NCBI RefSeq assembly: GCF_914768045.1
Contig: NZ_CAJZCD010000004.1
Location: forward strand, 1-64,000
Source of the DNA: Snodgrassella communis
GTDB lineage: Bacteria > Pseudomonadota > Gammaproteobacteria > Burkholderiales > Neisseriaceae
Direction: 5' to 3'
Length of the DNA stretch: 64,000 bases
Below the pieces are notes generated by a model. The model saw nothing but the letters and a program-made list of their open reading frames with translations. It did no database searches and was not told the origin of the DNA. Position numbers and translations under genes: made by a program. Shown here piece by piece: positions 46,051 through 55,102 of the stretch (positions are counted from its first letter, which is position 1; the number at the start of each line of letters is the position of its first letter).

Positions 46051-46515
46051 ATGGAAGGCAAAAAAGTTGTACTCGATTGTTTAAACCGTTTACTGGCAGG
46101 AGAACTGGCCGCCCGTGACCAGTATTTTGCGCACTCACGCATGTATGAAGATATGGGCTATATGCAGCTTTTTCAGCGCATAGATCATGAAATGCAGGAA
46201 GAAACCGACCATGCTCACCAGTTTATTCACCGTATTCTGATGCTCAATGGCAAGCCAAACATGGTGCCGGATGCCGTCAATGTCGGAACTGATGTAGTGA
46301 GTATGCTGCAAAATGATCTGGCTACCGAGCTGAGTGTGCGCCAGAACCTGAAAGATGCAATTAAACTATGTGAACAGGAACAGGATTATGTCACCCGGCA
46401 ATTTCTGGTGGCGCAGTTGAAAGATACCGAAGAAGACCATGCTCACTGGCTGGAACAGCAATTACGCCAGATTGAAGTAATGGGTTTGGCAAACTATCTG
46501 CAAAACCAGTTGTAA
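46051..46515 (+). CDS. bfrA: Bacterioferritin, ferroxidase-type subunit
   Basis: A 154-residue iron-storage subunit. The di-iron site residues Glu18, Glu51 and His54 are present, as is the later EExH motif (DTEEDHAHW). Position 52, the heme-ligand methionine in typical Bfr, is Thr here. It therefore oxidises iron but probably cannot bind heme itself. The ATG at 46051 with AAGGAAG upstream is preferred to a TTG 21 bases earlier. The second subunit gene follows after 10 bases. The bfrA/bfrB naming follows gene order and length in Neisseria and may be swapped. Confidence 0.92.
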   Translation: MEGKKVVLDCLNRLLAGELAARDQYFAHSRMYEDMGYMQLFQRIDHEMQEETDHAHQFIHRILMLNGKPNMVPDAVNVGTDVVSMLQNDLATELSVRQNLKDAIKLCEQEQDYVTRQFLVAQLKDTEEDHAHWLEQQLRQIEVMGLANYLQNQL

Positions 46516-46525
46516 GGAGAAAAAT

Positions 46526-46999
46526 ATGCAGGGTGACCGTTTGGCCTTACAGGCACTGAATAAAAATCTGGGTTTGCTACTGGTATCCATCAATCAGTAT
46601 TTTTTACATGCAAGAATTTTACGCAACTGGGGCTTTGCCGAGCTGGGTGAAGTGCTGTACAAACATTCCATTCGCGACATGAAAAGTGCCGATGCACTGA
46701 TTGAACGCATACTGCTGCTGGAAGGACTGCCCAACTTGCAGGAATATGGCAAGATTCTGGTGGGTGAAAACATCACCGAGATTTTACAGTGTGACCAGCA
46801 GGCGGAACAGGCCAAGCATATCGCGCTGGCCGATGCGATTGCCGTGTGTGAAAACCAGCTGGACTTTGTGTCACGTGATTTGCTTGAGCAGCAAAAAGTA
46901 ATAAATGAAGAATATCTGGACTGGCTGGGTACCCAGCTAGATCTGATTGAAGAAATTGGCTTGGCTAATTATGCCCAGACAGCAGCACGGGCAGGCTAA
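46526..46999 (+). CDS. bfrB: Bacterioferritin, heme-binding subunit
   Basis: A 157-residue four-helix ferritin-like subunit. Met52 (IRDMKSADA), the heme ligand, is present, but Glu18 is Leu, position 54 is Ser and the EExH motif reads NEEYLDW, so the ferroxidase site is lost. Together with the upstream subunit it should form mixed shells in which one partner oxidises iron and the other holds heme for iron release. AAGGAGA lies upstream. A strong terminator follows. Confidence 0.92.
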   Translation: MQGDRLALQALNKNLGLLLVSINQYFLHARILRNWGFAELGEVLYKHSIRDMKSADALIERILLLEGLPNLQEYGKILVGENITEILQCDQQAEQAKHIALADAIAVCENQLDFVSRDLLEQQKVINEEYLDWLGTQLDLIEEIGLANYAQTAARAG

Positions 47000-47020
47000 A
47001 ACCGATTGTACAGAAAACAA

Positions 47021-47053
47021 AAACAGCACGTCTGTGTACGTGCTGTTTTTTTA
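47021..47053 (+). terminator. Intrinsic terminator of the bfr operon
   Basis: AAACAGCACGT (47021-47031) pairs with ACGTGCTGTTT (47038-47048), followed by more T. It may also serve the converging cysG gene. Confidence 0.85.
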
Positions 47054-47073
47054 TGGCAGCAAGCAGCTTATGG

Positions 47074-48483
47074 CTAAGCTGCTGCCGCGCCGGTGACAGA
47101 GTTGTCCTGTGGCTGAAACCACGCCAGTTGCTGGCGCAACCGTACCACCTCCCCAATAACCATCAGCGCTGGCGTAGCAGCCTGTTGTGCCAGTGCTGCT
47201 AACTGATGCAGTTCACCGGTTAATACATGCTGGCTGACCTGAGTGCCATGCGAAATTATCGCTACCGGCGTACTGCCCGCCCGCCCGTGGGCAATTAACT
47301 GCCGGCTGATTTCCGCTGCTTGCAACGTGCCCATATAAATCACCAGTGTTTGCTGTGCACGAGCCAGCGTCTGCCAGCCGTATGTTTGGCTGCCCAATTG
47401 CTGGTGACCGGTAACGAACAAAACACGCTGGGCGTAATCGCGGTGCGTGAGCGGAATACCGGCATAGGCGGTAGCCCCCAGACCGGCACTGATGCCGGGA
47501 ATAATACGAAAAGGAATATTGGCTGCATGCAGGAACGCACATTCTTCACCACCACGGCCAAAGACAAACGGATCACCGCCCTTGAGGCGTACCACACGCT
47601 TACCCTGCTGTGCCCACTTTACCAGCAGTTCATTGGTTTGCTGCTGTTGCACCTGATGTTGTCCGCAGCGTTTACCTACACTGATTTTTAAGGCATCGAG
47701 ACGCACCAGTGCCAACACTTCTGCCGATACCAGTGCATCGTATAACACCACATCCGCAGCCTGCATGGCTTGCAAAGCATGTAAAGTTAGCAGGCCGGCA
47801 TCGCCTGGGCCGGCACCGACCAGCACCACTTCACCCTGCGGCAGCGGCTGGTGCTGAATTAACTGTTGCTGTAACAGTGCTTCTGCTGCGGCTTCATCAC
47901 CACTGGCAATGAGCTGGCCAAAGCGGCTATGCTGGAATAGCTGCTCCCAGAAACGCCGGCGCTCACTGAGGCTGCGTAAGGCAGTTTTCACCTGTTTGCG
48001 CCAGCGTCCGGCTACCGCAGCCACCCGCCCCAGCGAGAATGGCAGCAACACTTCAATTTGCTGGCGAATCAGGCGCGCCAGTACCGGCGCGTGGCCGCCA
48101 CTGCTCACCGCTACCTGTATCGGACTGCGGTCAATCAGTGCCGGCACAATAAAGGAACAGCAGGCCGGCTGATCGACACAGTTGCAGAAAGTGGCTGCCG
48201 CCTCGGCTGCCTGAAAAATACGCTGATTCAGCGCAGGATCGCTGGTGGCTGCAACCACCAGAAACACACCATTTAATAAATCGGGGCTGAATTCCGTGCT
48301 AATGTATTCGGCCTGTTGTGCCGCAAACCACTCTGCAAACTGAGCAGTGGCCTGCTCTGCAACCACCTGTAACTGCGCGCCGGCCTGTATTAACGCACTG
48401 GCCTTGCGTTCGGCCACCAGACCGCCGCCTACCAGTAACACCTTGCGCTGGTGTAAATGAGTAAATATCGGGTAGTGATTCAT
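47074..48483 (-). CDS. cysG: Siroheme synthase (fused SUMT / precorrin-2 dehydrogenase / ferrochelatase)
   Basis: The 469-residue fusion makes siroheme, the cofactor of sulfite reductase, from uroporphyrinogen III. Residues 1-150 are the dehydrogenase/chelatase (KVLLVGGGLVAERKASALI with NAD-binding glycines). Residues about 215-460 are the methyltransferase (VLVGAGPGDAGLLTLHAL, VRLKGGDPFVFGRGGEE, GISAGLGATAYAGIPLTHR). Length is typical. It is divergent from cysH across a 258-base promoter region. Confidence 0.96.
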   Translation of the reverse strand: MNHYPIFTHLHQRKVLLVGGGLVAERKASALIQAGAQLQVVAEQATAQFAEWFAAQQAEYISTEFSPDLLNGVFLVVAATSDPALNQRIFQAAEAAATFCNCVDQPACCSFIVPALIDRSPIQVAVSSGGHAPVLARLIRQQIEVLLPFSLGRVAAVAGRWRKQVKTALRSLSERRRFWEQLFQHSRFGQLIASGDEAAAEALLQQQLIQHQPLPQGEVVLVGAGPGDAGLLTLHALQAMQAADVVLYDALVSAEVLALVRLDALKISVGKRCGQHQVQQQQTNELLVKWAQQGKRVVRLKGGDPFVFGRGGEECAFLHAANIPFRIIPGISAGLGATAYAGIPLTHRDYAQRVLFVTGHQQLGSQTYGWQTLARAQQTLVIYMGTLQAAEISRQLIAHGRAGSTPVAIISHGTQVSQHVLTGELHQLAALAQQAATPALMVIGEVVRLRQQLAWFQPQDNSVTGAAAA

Positions 48484-48741
48484 ACTGGCTTATCGTTGTA
48501 TTTAGTCCACCATCTTATAATCACCAGTGCCCGCCTGAAAAAGAAGCAATTTTTCTAACCAAAGCGTTGGCAGTTATATCTGCCATCGCCATGCACAGAC
48601 TGGGGATTTGGTTATAAAGAAAGAAATTTTTATTCTTTCCTTGCCGTTGCCTGCGCTTGCTACTATCCGTGTGATTCAGACAGTAATCTGCTTAAGCAGT
48701 TGCTGTGATTAACAAATTATAGATTCAGGATAGTCATAACC
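48484..48741. promoter_or_regulatory. Divergent promoter region between cysG and cysH
   Basis: The 258 bases between the two divergent cys genes must hold both promoters. An AT-rich patch with AAAGAAAGAAATTTTTATTCTT near 48620 is a possible regulator (CysB-type) site, but no clear consensus is visible. Confidence 0.4.
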
Positions 48742-49464
48742 ATGTTGCGCCCCCGCCTGTGGACACCACCGCATGATGCGGCCGCCGCCAAACGCCTGCC
48801 GGCCTTAACCGCCCAGTTGCAGACACGTTTACAGCAGATTGTACGGCAGCATCAGCATATTAAATTTGCCTCCAGTCTGGCGGTTGAAGACATGGTGATT
48901 ACCGATGTCATTGTGCGCGCGCAGCTACCAATTGAAGTATTTACCCTCAATACCGGCGCACTCAATAACGAAACACAGAAGCTGCTGCGTGCCGCCTATG
49001 AGCATTGGGGTATCCGCATTACCGAATACCGGCCGGATGAAGAAGCCGTTGATGCCTATGTGGCTGCTCATGGCAAACAGGCTTTTTATGACAGCGTTGC
49101 CTTGCGACGTGAATGTTGCCATATCCGCAAAATCGAACCGCTTGGGCGCGCCCTGAGCAAGGCCGATGCGTGGATAACCGGACAGCGGCGGGAGCAATCG
49201 ACAACGCGTACAGCGTTAGCACTGGCGGAACAGGATAAAGCGCATGGCATCGCTAAATACAATCCTCTGGCCGACTGGCTGGAAACCGAAGTATGGGCAT
49301 ATGCCCGAATGCAGCAGTTGCCGGTAAATGAGCTGTACCAGCAAGGCTATCCAAGCATTGGCTGTGAGCACTGCACCCGTCCCGTAAAAGCCGGTGAAGA
49401 CATTCGTGCCGGACGCTGGTGGTGGGAAAGTCAGGATAGTAAAGAATGTGGTTTGCATAAATAG
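48742..49464 (+). CDS. cysH: Adenylyl-sulfate (APS/PAPS) reductase
   Basis: A 240-residue enzyme that reduces activated sulfate to sulfite. Conserved pieces are FASSLAVEDMVITDVI (substrate loop), TLNTGALNNET and ITGQRREQS. The cysteine pairs in RRECCHIRK and GCEHCTRP bind a 4Fe-4S cluster, which marks the APS-using subgroup, and the C-terminal ECGLH holds the catalytic Cys. No cysC kinase is present nearby, consistent with direct APS use. cysD follows on the same strand. Confidence 0.94.
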   Translation: MLRPRLWTPPHDAAAAKRLPALTAQLQTRLQQIVRQHQHIKFASSLAVEDMVITDVIVRAQLPIEVFTLNTGALNNETQKLLRAAYEHWGIRITEYRPDEEAVDAYVAAHGKQAFYDSVALRRECCHIRKIEPLGRALSKADAWITGQRREQSTTRTALALAEQDKAHGIAKYNPLADWLETEVWAYARMQQLPVNELYQQGYPSIGCEHCTRPVKAGEDIRAGRWWWESQDSKECGLHK

Positions 49465-49526
49465 GCAGCAATCAACCCAGCGTTGCAGGCATGGCCGACA
49501 TGCTTGGCAGCCATAACGGAAACATC

Positions 49527-50441
49527 ATGAGTATTCAAGACAAACATCTGGACTGGCTGGAAGCCGAATCGATTTACATCATCCGCGAAGTAGTGGCCGA
49601 AGCGCGTAATCCGGCGTTGCTGTTTTCCGGCGGCAAAGATTCAGTAGTACTGCTGGCACTGGCCGTCAAAGCATTTCAGATTCCCGGACACAGCCTGCAA
49701 TTACCGCTGACACTGGTACATATAGATACCGGACACAACTACCCAGAAGTCATCGCTTTTCGCGATGCCACCGTACAACAGTTGGGCGCGCGGCTGATTG
49801 TTGGCAGCGTAGAAGATTCTATCCGCCGCGGCAGTGTAACCTTGCGCCGCGCTACCGATTCACGCAATGCCGCACAGGCCATCACCCTGCTGGAAACCAT
49901 CGAAGCCAATGGCTTTGATGCATTAATGGGTGGTGCGCGGCGGGATGAAGAAAAAGCCCGTGCCAAAGAACGGATTTTCTCTTTTCGGGATGAATTTGGG
50001 CAGTGGGATCCGAAAAACCAGCGGCCGGAATTATGGGATTTATACAATACCCGCCTGCATCCGGGTGAAAACATGCGCGTATTCCCGATTTCCAACTGGA
50101 CAGAACTGGATATCTGGCAATACATTGCGCGCGAACAGCTTGCCTTGCCACCGATTTACTATGCGCACCAGCGGGAAGTAGTAGAACGCGGCAATATGCT
50201 GGTGCCGGTAACCGAACTGACACCGAAAAAAGAAAACGAAGTGAGCGCAATCCGCAGCGTACGCTTCCGTACCGTGGGCGATATTTCCTGCACCTGCCCC
50301 GTAGCCAGCGTAGCGGCCACCGCCGCAGAAATCATAGCCGAAACCGCACAAACCACCATCTCCGAGCGCAATGCCACTCGTATGGATGATCAGGTGTCGG
50401 AAGCAGCAATGGAAGAACGCAAGAAAGCAGGTTATTTCTGA
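49527..50441 (+). CDS. cysD: Sulfate adenylyltransferase subunit 2
   Basis: A 304-residue ATP sulfurylase subunit that adenylates sulfate with CysN. The PP-loop is LLFSGGKDSVVLL, followed by LVHIDTGHNYPEVIAFRD, GGARRDEEKARAKERIFSFR and the C-terminal RKKAGYF. The ATG at 49527 (MSIQDKHLDWLEAESIYI) is preferred; the upstream extension to 49491 is not family-like. The stop overlaps the next gene by one base. Confidence 0.95.
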   Translation: MSIQDKHLDWLEAESIYIIREVVAEARNPALLFSGGKDSVVLLALAVKAFQIPGHSLQLPLTLVHIDTGHNYPEVIAFRDATVQQLGARLIVGSVEDSIRRGSVTLRRATDSRNAAQAITLLETIEANGFDALMGGARRDEEKARAKERIFSFRDEFGQWDPKNQRPELWDLYNTRLHPGENMRVFPISNWTELDIWQYIAREQLALPPIYYAHQREVVERGNMLVPVTELTPKKENEVSAIRSVRFRTVGDISCTCPVASVAATAAEIIAETAQTTISERNATRMDDQVSEAAMEERKKAGYF

Positions 50442-51034
50442 TGGCCAATACATCAACCACAGCAGCACCGCAGGTATTTATCGTGCACGGCTTTCAGAGT
50501 AGCCCGCATGATAACTGGTTTGATTGGCTGGCCACACAGGCACGTGCTGCCGGTGCCACCGTAATCCAGCCGGCCATGCCCGAACCAGACTGTCCACAGG
50601 CCACAGTCTGGCAGCAGACACTGGATGAGATTATCGGCCAGCCTCAGGCAAACACCTTTCTGATTGGCCACAGCCTCGGCGTCATCACCTTACTGCACTT
50701 TCTCAGCCGGCACCGGCCGGCGAGGGTGGGCGGGCTGATACTGGCAGCCGGCTTTACCACTCAGCTGCCTGAATTGAAGATACTGGATGACTATATCCAT
50801 GCCAGCCAGCCCGATTTCACCGTTTTGCAGCAAATCAGTATGCCGGTACACAGCATAATTTCCACCAATGACCCCTATGTTCCCGAAGCAGCCAGCAGCA
50901 CGATTGCCCATGCATTGCATAGCAGTATCGATTATGTGCCGTCTGGTGGCCACCTAATGGCCGAAGATGGTTTCAGTGAATTAGCGCCCGCCTGGCAGAG
51001 CCTGCAACAGATGCTGGCGAAACAGCAACCTTAA
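50441..51034 (+). CDS. RBBP9/YdeN-family alpha/beta hydrolase inside the cys operon
   Basis: A 197-residue serine hydrolase. FIVHGFQSSPHDNW is the opening strand-turn, GHSLG holds the nucleophile Ser, STNDPYVP the acid and SGGHLMAEDG the histidine. The family is RBBP9/YdeN, of largely unknown substrate. It overlaps cysD by one base and lies 15 bases before cysN, so it is co-transcribed with and translationally coupled to sulfate assimilation, which is an unusual place for it. Confidence 0.88.
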   Translation: MANTSTTAAPQVFIVHGFQSSPHDNWFDWLATQARAAGATVIQPAMPEPDCPQATVWQQTLDEIIGQPQANTFLIGHSLGVITLLHFLSRHRPARVGGLILAAGFTTQLPELKILDDYIHASQPDFTVLQQISMPVHSIISTNDPYVPEAASSTIAHALHSSIDYVPSGGHLMAEDGFSELAPAWQSLQQMLAKQQP

Positions 51035-51049
51035 AAAAGTGAGACACCG

Positions 51050-52345
51050 ATGAGCACCGATTCCGTATTGCGTTTTATTACTGCCGGCAGCGTAGATGAT
51101 GGCAAATCTACCCTGATAGGCCGCCTGCTATTTGACAGCCAGTCCTTACTGGCCGATCAAGTGGCTGCGCTGTATCACGGCAAACATAAACGTACCGCCG
51201 ATGGCGTGCCTGATTTTGCTCAGCTTACCGACGGTCTCGCGGCCGAGCGTGAACAGGGTATTACCATTGACGTAGCCTACCGTTATTTTGCCACTCCGGC
51301 ACGCAAATTCATCATTGCCGACACCCCCGGGCATGAACAATACACCCGCAATATGGTGACTGGAGCCTCAACCGCCGATGCCGCCATTATCCTGATAGAT
51401 GCTACCCGGCTCGATTACAGCGAACACACACCGGCTTTATTACCGCAAACCCGGCGTCACAGTGCCATTCTCAAACTGCTTGGGACAGCACACATCATCG
51501 TGGCTGTAAACAAACTGGATTTACTTGACTACAGTGAAGAAAAATTCAACGCCATCAAACGTGCCTATAATAAACTGGCTAGCGCACTGGATTTGCACAA
51601 TATTAACTACGTACCCATCTCCGCCCTCAATGGAGACAACATCGTAACCGCCAGCGCGTATATGCCGTGGTATCAGGGACAGCCATTATTGCGGTTGCTG
51701 GAAAGTCTGCCTGTTGCTAACCGTAACAGCCAGCTTTTGAGCACACCGGCACTATTTCCAGTACAGCGGGTTGCGCGGCTGGATGGCAGCAGTGCTGATG
51801 ATTTTCGTGGTTATCAGGGGCGGCTGGAACAGGGCAGCCTGTGTGTAGGAGACAGTGTACGCATCGAACCGGCTGGCCAGATCAGCACCATTACCGCCAT
51901 TTATACGCCGGCCGGTCAGGTTGAACAGGCACAGGCAGGTACCGTACTAACCATAGTACTGGCTGATGATATAGACATATCACGCGGCGACAGCATCGTT
52001 GCCGCAGACAGCACATTGCAGCCTGCCAGAAATATCAGCGCCTCTGTGTGCTGGTTTGACAGCAAACCATTGAATGCCACCCGACGCTACTGGCTCAAAC
52101 ATACTACACAAACTGTTTATACCAGAATCAGACAGGTTGATTATCTGCTGGACGTACAGAGCCTGAATCACCGCCAAGACAGTGACAGCCTGCAACTGAA
52201 TGATATCGGCCGGATACAGCTCAGCGTGCAGAAACCGATCGTAGCGACTACCTACCAAGCCAATCCGGCTACCGGTGCCTTTATTCTGATTGACGAAGCC
52301 ACTAATCACACAGTTGCTGCCGGCATGATTACCTCACTGGCTTAA
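51050..52345 (+). CDS. cysN: Sulfate adenylyltransferase subunit 1 (GTPase)
   Basis: A 431-residue EF-Tu-like GTPase that drives ATP sulfurylase. G1 is GSVDDGKST, the EQGITIDVAYR switch follows, then DTPGHEQYTRNMVTGAS (G3) and VNKLDLL (G4), and then two beta-barrel domains. No APS kinase domain is fused. It is the last gene of the cys run; cysJ and cysI do not follow. Confidence 0.95.
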   Translation: MSTDSVLRFITAGSVDDGKSTLIGRLLFDSQSLLADQVAALYHGKHKRTADGVPDFAQLTDGLAAEREQGITIDVAYRYFATPARKFIIADTPGHEQYTRNMVTGASTADAAIILIDATRLDYSEHTPALLPQTRRHSAILKLLGTAHIIVAVNKLDLLDYSEEKFNAIKRAYNKLASALDLHNINYVPISALNGDNIVTASAYMPWYQGQPLLRLLESLPVANRNSQLLSTPALFPVQRVARLDGSSADDFRGYQGRLEQGSLCVGDSVRIEPAGQISTITAIYTPAGQVEQAQAGTVLTIVLADDIDISRGDSIVAADSTLQPARNISASVCWFDSKPLNATRRYWLKHTTQTVYTRIRQVDYLLDVQSLNHRQDSDSLQLNDIGRIQLSVQKPIVATTYQANPATGAFILIDEATNHTVAAGMITSLA

Positions 52346-52465
52346 AACCGTACTTAACTACAATGTCTGTGGCCGGAAAAATCAGGCTGGCAGCGTGCTG
52401 TGATTCATGATTAACTACCGTGGCATCTGTGTATACCTTTAGTTAGGTATTAATTAACAATATAT

Positions 52466-52590
52466 TGGCATAGCCACGCCTATTCAAACAACAAAATTAA
52501 GGCGTGGTGGTTTGTTAAATTCTGCGGGAGGACAACCTAAGAATGAATGTAACTGTTCATGATTCAATCCATAAACATCAGTAGCAAAGA
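52466..52590 (-). pseudogene. Decayed IS3-family transposase C-terminus and IS end
   Basis: On the minus strand the frame ending at a TGA (52484-52486) reads NHEQLHSFLGCPPAEF and RLNFVV, a degraded version of the transposase tail at the left edge of the window. The following bases match that element up to its CCA end (52466 here). Nothing of the N-terminal part remains in recognisable form. Confidence 0.75.
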
Positions 52591-52611
52591 TTGAGGATAA
52601 TTATTATCCAG

Positions 52612-52728
52612 TCATGGTTTTTCTTCAGCAGCAAACTCAGTTCTATTGACTTTAAATATTGCCATCGCCGTATCATCCTGCCAGCTTTTGTTGCATAGAC
52701 TACGACGACGATCTTTTTTGCTACTGTA
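52612..52728 (-). pseudogene. Possible PP2C/SpoIIE-type phosphatase C-terminal tail
   Basis: A 38-codon minus-strand stretch without start reads KKDRRRSLCNKSWQDDTAMA followed by IFKVNRTEFAAEEKP and a stop. The WQDDTAMAIFKV part resembles the final aspartate motif and strand of PP2C-like serine/threonine phosphatases. It may be the tail of a gene cut by the IS. Evidence is weak. Confidence 0.25.
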
Positions 52729-52855
52729 CTATTCTGCGGTTTAGTGGCAGATTGAATATAAAATTATATTTTATGGTAGAAGAAATAATTAGCCAGCTAC
52801 TTTTATTTGTCGGCGATATTTCACACGTTGCCTAGCCCTAAGAATGATTTCAATA

Positions 52856-53293
52856 TTACTGTTTTTCTTTGCGCATCCGAACGTGTGGAATATCATCTTC
52901 CAGATAGACATCAGAAACAGGAACAAATCCATATGCAGCATAGAAGTCAGTTAAATGAGCCTGCGCACTGATGACAATCGGTTTATCTGGCATCTGTGTC
53001 TTAATCACAGCCAGCGTTTTTTCTAATAATTGATTACCTAACTTCCTGCCACGATGGCTTGGACGGATAATAACCCTGCCAAACGTAACAGTAGAACCCT
53101 GATCAATGATTCGTGTATACCCAATGATTGTTTGTCCTTCTTGCATCCATGTATGCACAGCTTGCTCATCATAAGTATCAATTTCTTGATAAGGACAAGT
53201 TTGTTCTACTACAAAAACAGCAATACGTAATTTGGCAATTTCATAAAATTCTTTAGTCGATAATTCAGAGAATGTTTTAATGTAATAGTCCAT
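52856..53293 (-). CDS. GNAT N-acetyltransferase (ElaA-like)
   Basis: A 145-residue acetyltransferase. LRIAVFVVEQTCPYQEID is the hallmark of ElaA proteins, and GRVIIRPSHRGRKLGNQLLE is the acetyl-CoA-binding motif A. The ATG at 53293 with AAGGA upstream is preferred over a TTG six bases earlier. Substrate unknown. It is AT-richer than lysA and monocistronic. Confidence 0.85.
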   Translation of the reverse strand: MDYYIKTFSELSTKEFYEIAKLRIAVFVVEQTCPYQEIDTYDEQAVHTWMQEGQTIIGYTRIIDQGSTVTFGRVIIRPSHRGRKLGNQLLEKTLAVIKTQMPDKPIVISAQAHLTDFYAAYGFVPVSDVYLEDDIPHVRMRKEKQ

Positions 53294-53573
53294 ATACAAA
53301 GTCCTTTTTATTACTGAAGTATATCTATATATTCAGTACTGCCTAAATAACCAAGTATTCAGTCTCATACAGCAGCGGTAATGACAGCCTATCCACCCAA
53401 AGAATGCTTAATTGCTGATATTTTATGTATATCAATATAATTTGATAAATCCGGATCACTGCTTATTACACTAATAGTACTTCTCTTAAATCTATTTAAA
53501 AACAATATTTATGGCTGCATGGGTACATAAAAAAGGTAAAAGTAATAGGTTAAGCAAAGGTACAATTGACTCA

Positions 53574-54809
53574 TTAAACTGATTTCAGGCAGCTTTGTTC
53601 GTTGGCCAGTAATTCAGACAGCGTTTCGCGCCGGCGAATAAGGTAGTGGTCAGTACCATTAACCAATACTTCTGCTGCACGACAGCGGGTATTGTAGTTG
53701 CTGGCCATACTTGAGGCATAGGCACCAGCGCTTTGAACCAGTAATAAATCGCCTTCTTTTGCGGCAATAGTACGGTCTTTGGCCAGAAAATCGCCTGTTT
53801 CACAGATTGGCCCCACCACATCGGCGACAAATTCATCTGTTGTTGCCGTGCTGACATTAAGTATTTTGTGATAGGCCTGATACAGAGAAGGGCGCATCAG
53901 ATCATTCATGGCTGTATCAACGATCACAAAATTCTTTTCTTCCCCCTGTTTGATGTATTCAACCGTGGTGAGCAAACCGCCGGCATTACCAATCAGGCTG
54001 CGCCCCGGTTCCAGCATTAACTGCAAATTGCGTCCGGATAGCAATCTGTCCACTGCGGCTGCGTATGCGGCTAAATCCGGTACGTCCTCATTCTGATAAA
54101 CAATGCCTACACCACCGCCTAAATCAATATGCTCTAATTCGATATTCAGCTCAGCCAGTTTATCTACCAGCAGCAACATGCGTTCCAGTGCTTCTATCAA
54201 CGGGGATAAATCGGTTAACTGTGAACCGATATGACAATCAATTCCGGTAACTTTTAAATGAGGCAGTGTAGTGGCTAATTGATAGGCTGCTATGGCATCC
54301 TGATAGGCAATACCAAATTTATTGGCTTTCAGTCCGGTGGAAATATACGGATGAGTATGAGCGTTAACGTCTGGGTTGATACGTAAGGAGATTGGGGCAA
54401 TTTTGCCAAGACGGGCAGCAATTGTGTTGATGCGTGCCAATTCAGCCAGTGATTCAACATTAAAACAGCGAATGTTGTTATGCAAAGCAAATTCAATTTC
54501 AGCACTGCTTTTACCTACGCCTGAAAAAATGGTTTTGCCCGTATCGCCGCCAGCCAGTATTACCCGTTCTAGCTCACCGCCGGAAACAATATCAAAACCA
54601 CAGCCCAGCCGGGCAAAGTGGCGCAGAATGGATAAATTGCCGTTAGCCTTGACTGCATAACATATCAGCGGATGTAAAGAGGCAAAAGCTTGCTGGTACT
54701 GGTTAAGGGCAGCAGTCATTGCTTGCTGGCTGTAAATGTAGAGTGGTGTGCCATATTCAGCGGCTAGGGCACAATAGGGTATTTGTTCACATTTCAGGGA
54801 ATCAGTCAT
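53574..54809 (-). CDS. lysA: Diaminopimelate decarboxylase
   Basis: PLP enzyme making lysine from meso-diaminopimelate. The 411-residue protein has the PLP lysine in ICYAVKANGN, IDCHIGSQ, EHIDLGGGVGI, the phosphate-binding LEPGRSLIGNAG, and the C-terminal GPICETGDFLA and SAGAYASSMASNYN. The ATG at 54809 overlaps the stop region of lptM by 8 bases, a coupling seen for lptM-lysA in many proteobacteria. A more upstream ATG at 54833 would lie inside lptM. Length is normal. Confidence 0.95.
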   Translation of the reverse strand: MTDSLKCEQIPYCALAAEYGTPLYIYSQQAMTAALNQYQQAFASLHPLICYAVKANGNLSILRHFARLGCGFDIVSGGELERVILAGGDTGKTIFSGVGKSSAEIEFALHNNIRCFNVESLAELARINTIAARLGKIAPISLRINPDVNAHTHPYISTGLKANKFGIAYQDAIAAYQLATTLPHLKVTGIDCHIGSQLTDLSPLIEALERMLLLVDKLAELNIELEHIDLGGGVGIVYQNEDVPDLAAYAAAVDRLLSGRNLQLMLEPGRSLIGNAGGLLTTVEYIKQGEEKNFVIVDTAMNDLMRPSLYQAYHKILNVSTATTDEFVADVVGPICETGDFLAKDRTIAAKEGDLLLVQSAGAYASSMASNYNTRCRAAEVLVNGTDHYLIRRRETLSELLANEQSCLKSV

Positions 54810-54972
54810 GTCTGGGCAGATTTTTCTGGTCAATAGGGTCGATGGTCAGGCCGGTTTGTACTACGCCATATTTGGTTTTATCGCCTTCCTTGGGTAAATA
54901 CAAGTCACCTTTATAACCACAGGCAGACAGGAGGCTGGTGGCAAGTATGCTTAATAATAAAAAACGATGCAT
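54802..54972 (-). CDS. lptM: LptM (YifL) small lipoprotein
   Basis: A 56-residue lipoprotein starting at the ATG at 54972. MHRFLLLSILATSLLSACG is a signal with LSAC lipobox, followed by the family hallmark YKGDLYLP. LptM stabilises the LptDE lipopolysaccharide translocon in the outer membrane. It overlaps the start of lysA by 8 bases and lies between lysA and the divergent cyaY, the standard arrangement. Confidence 0.92.
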   Translation of the reverse strand: MHRFLLLSILATSLLSACGYKGDLYLPKEGDKTKYGVVQTGLTIDPIDQKNLPRHD

Positions 54973-55102
54973 TAATCCGGCTCTCTATGGTTGAATAGCA
55001 GGTGTAGTAAAACTGCCATTGCGGATAAAACTAGGATTCAGACATATTATATGGCAAGATAACAGTTTGAATGTAATAAAATGTAGAATTACGGTAAGCA
55101 AA

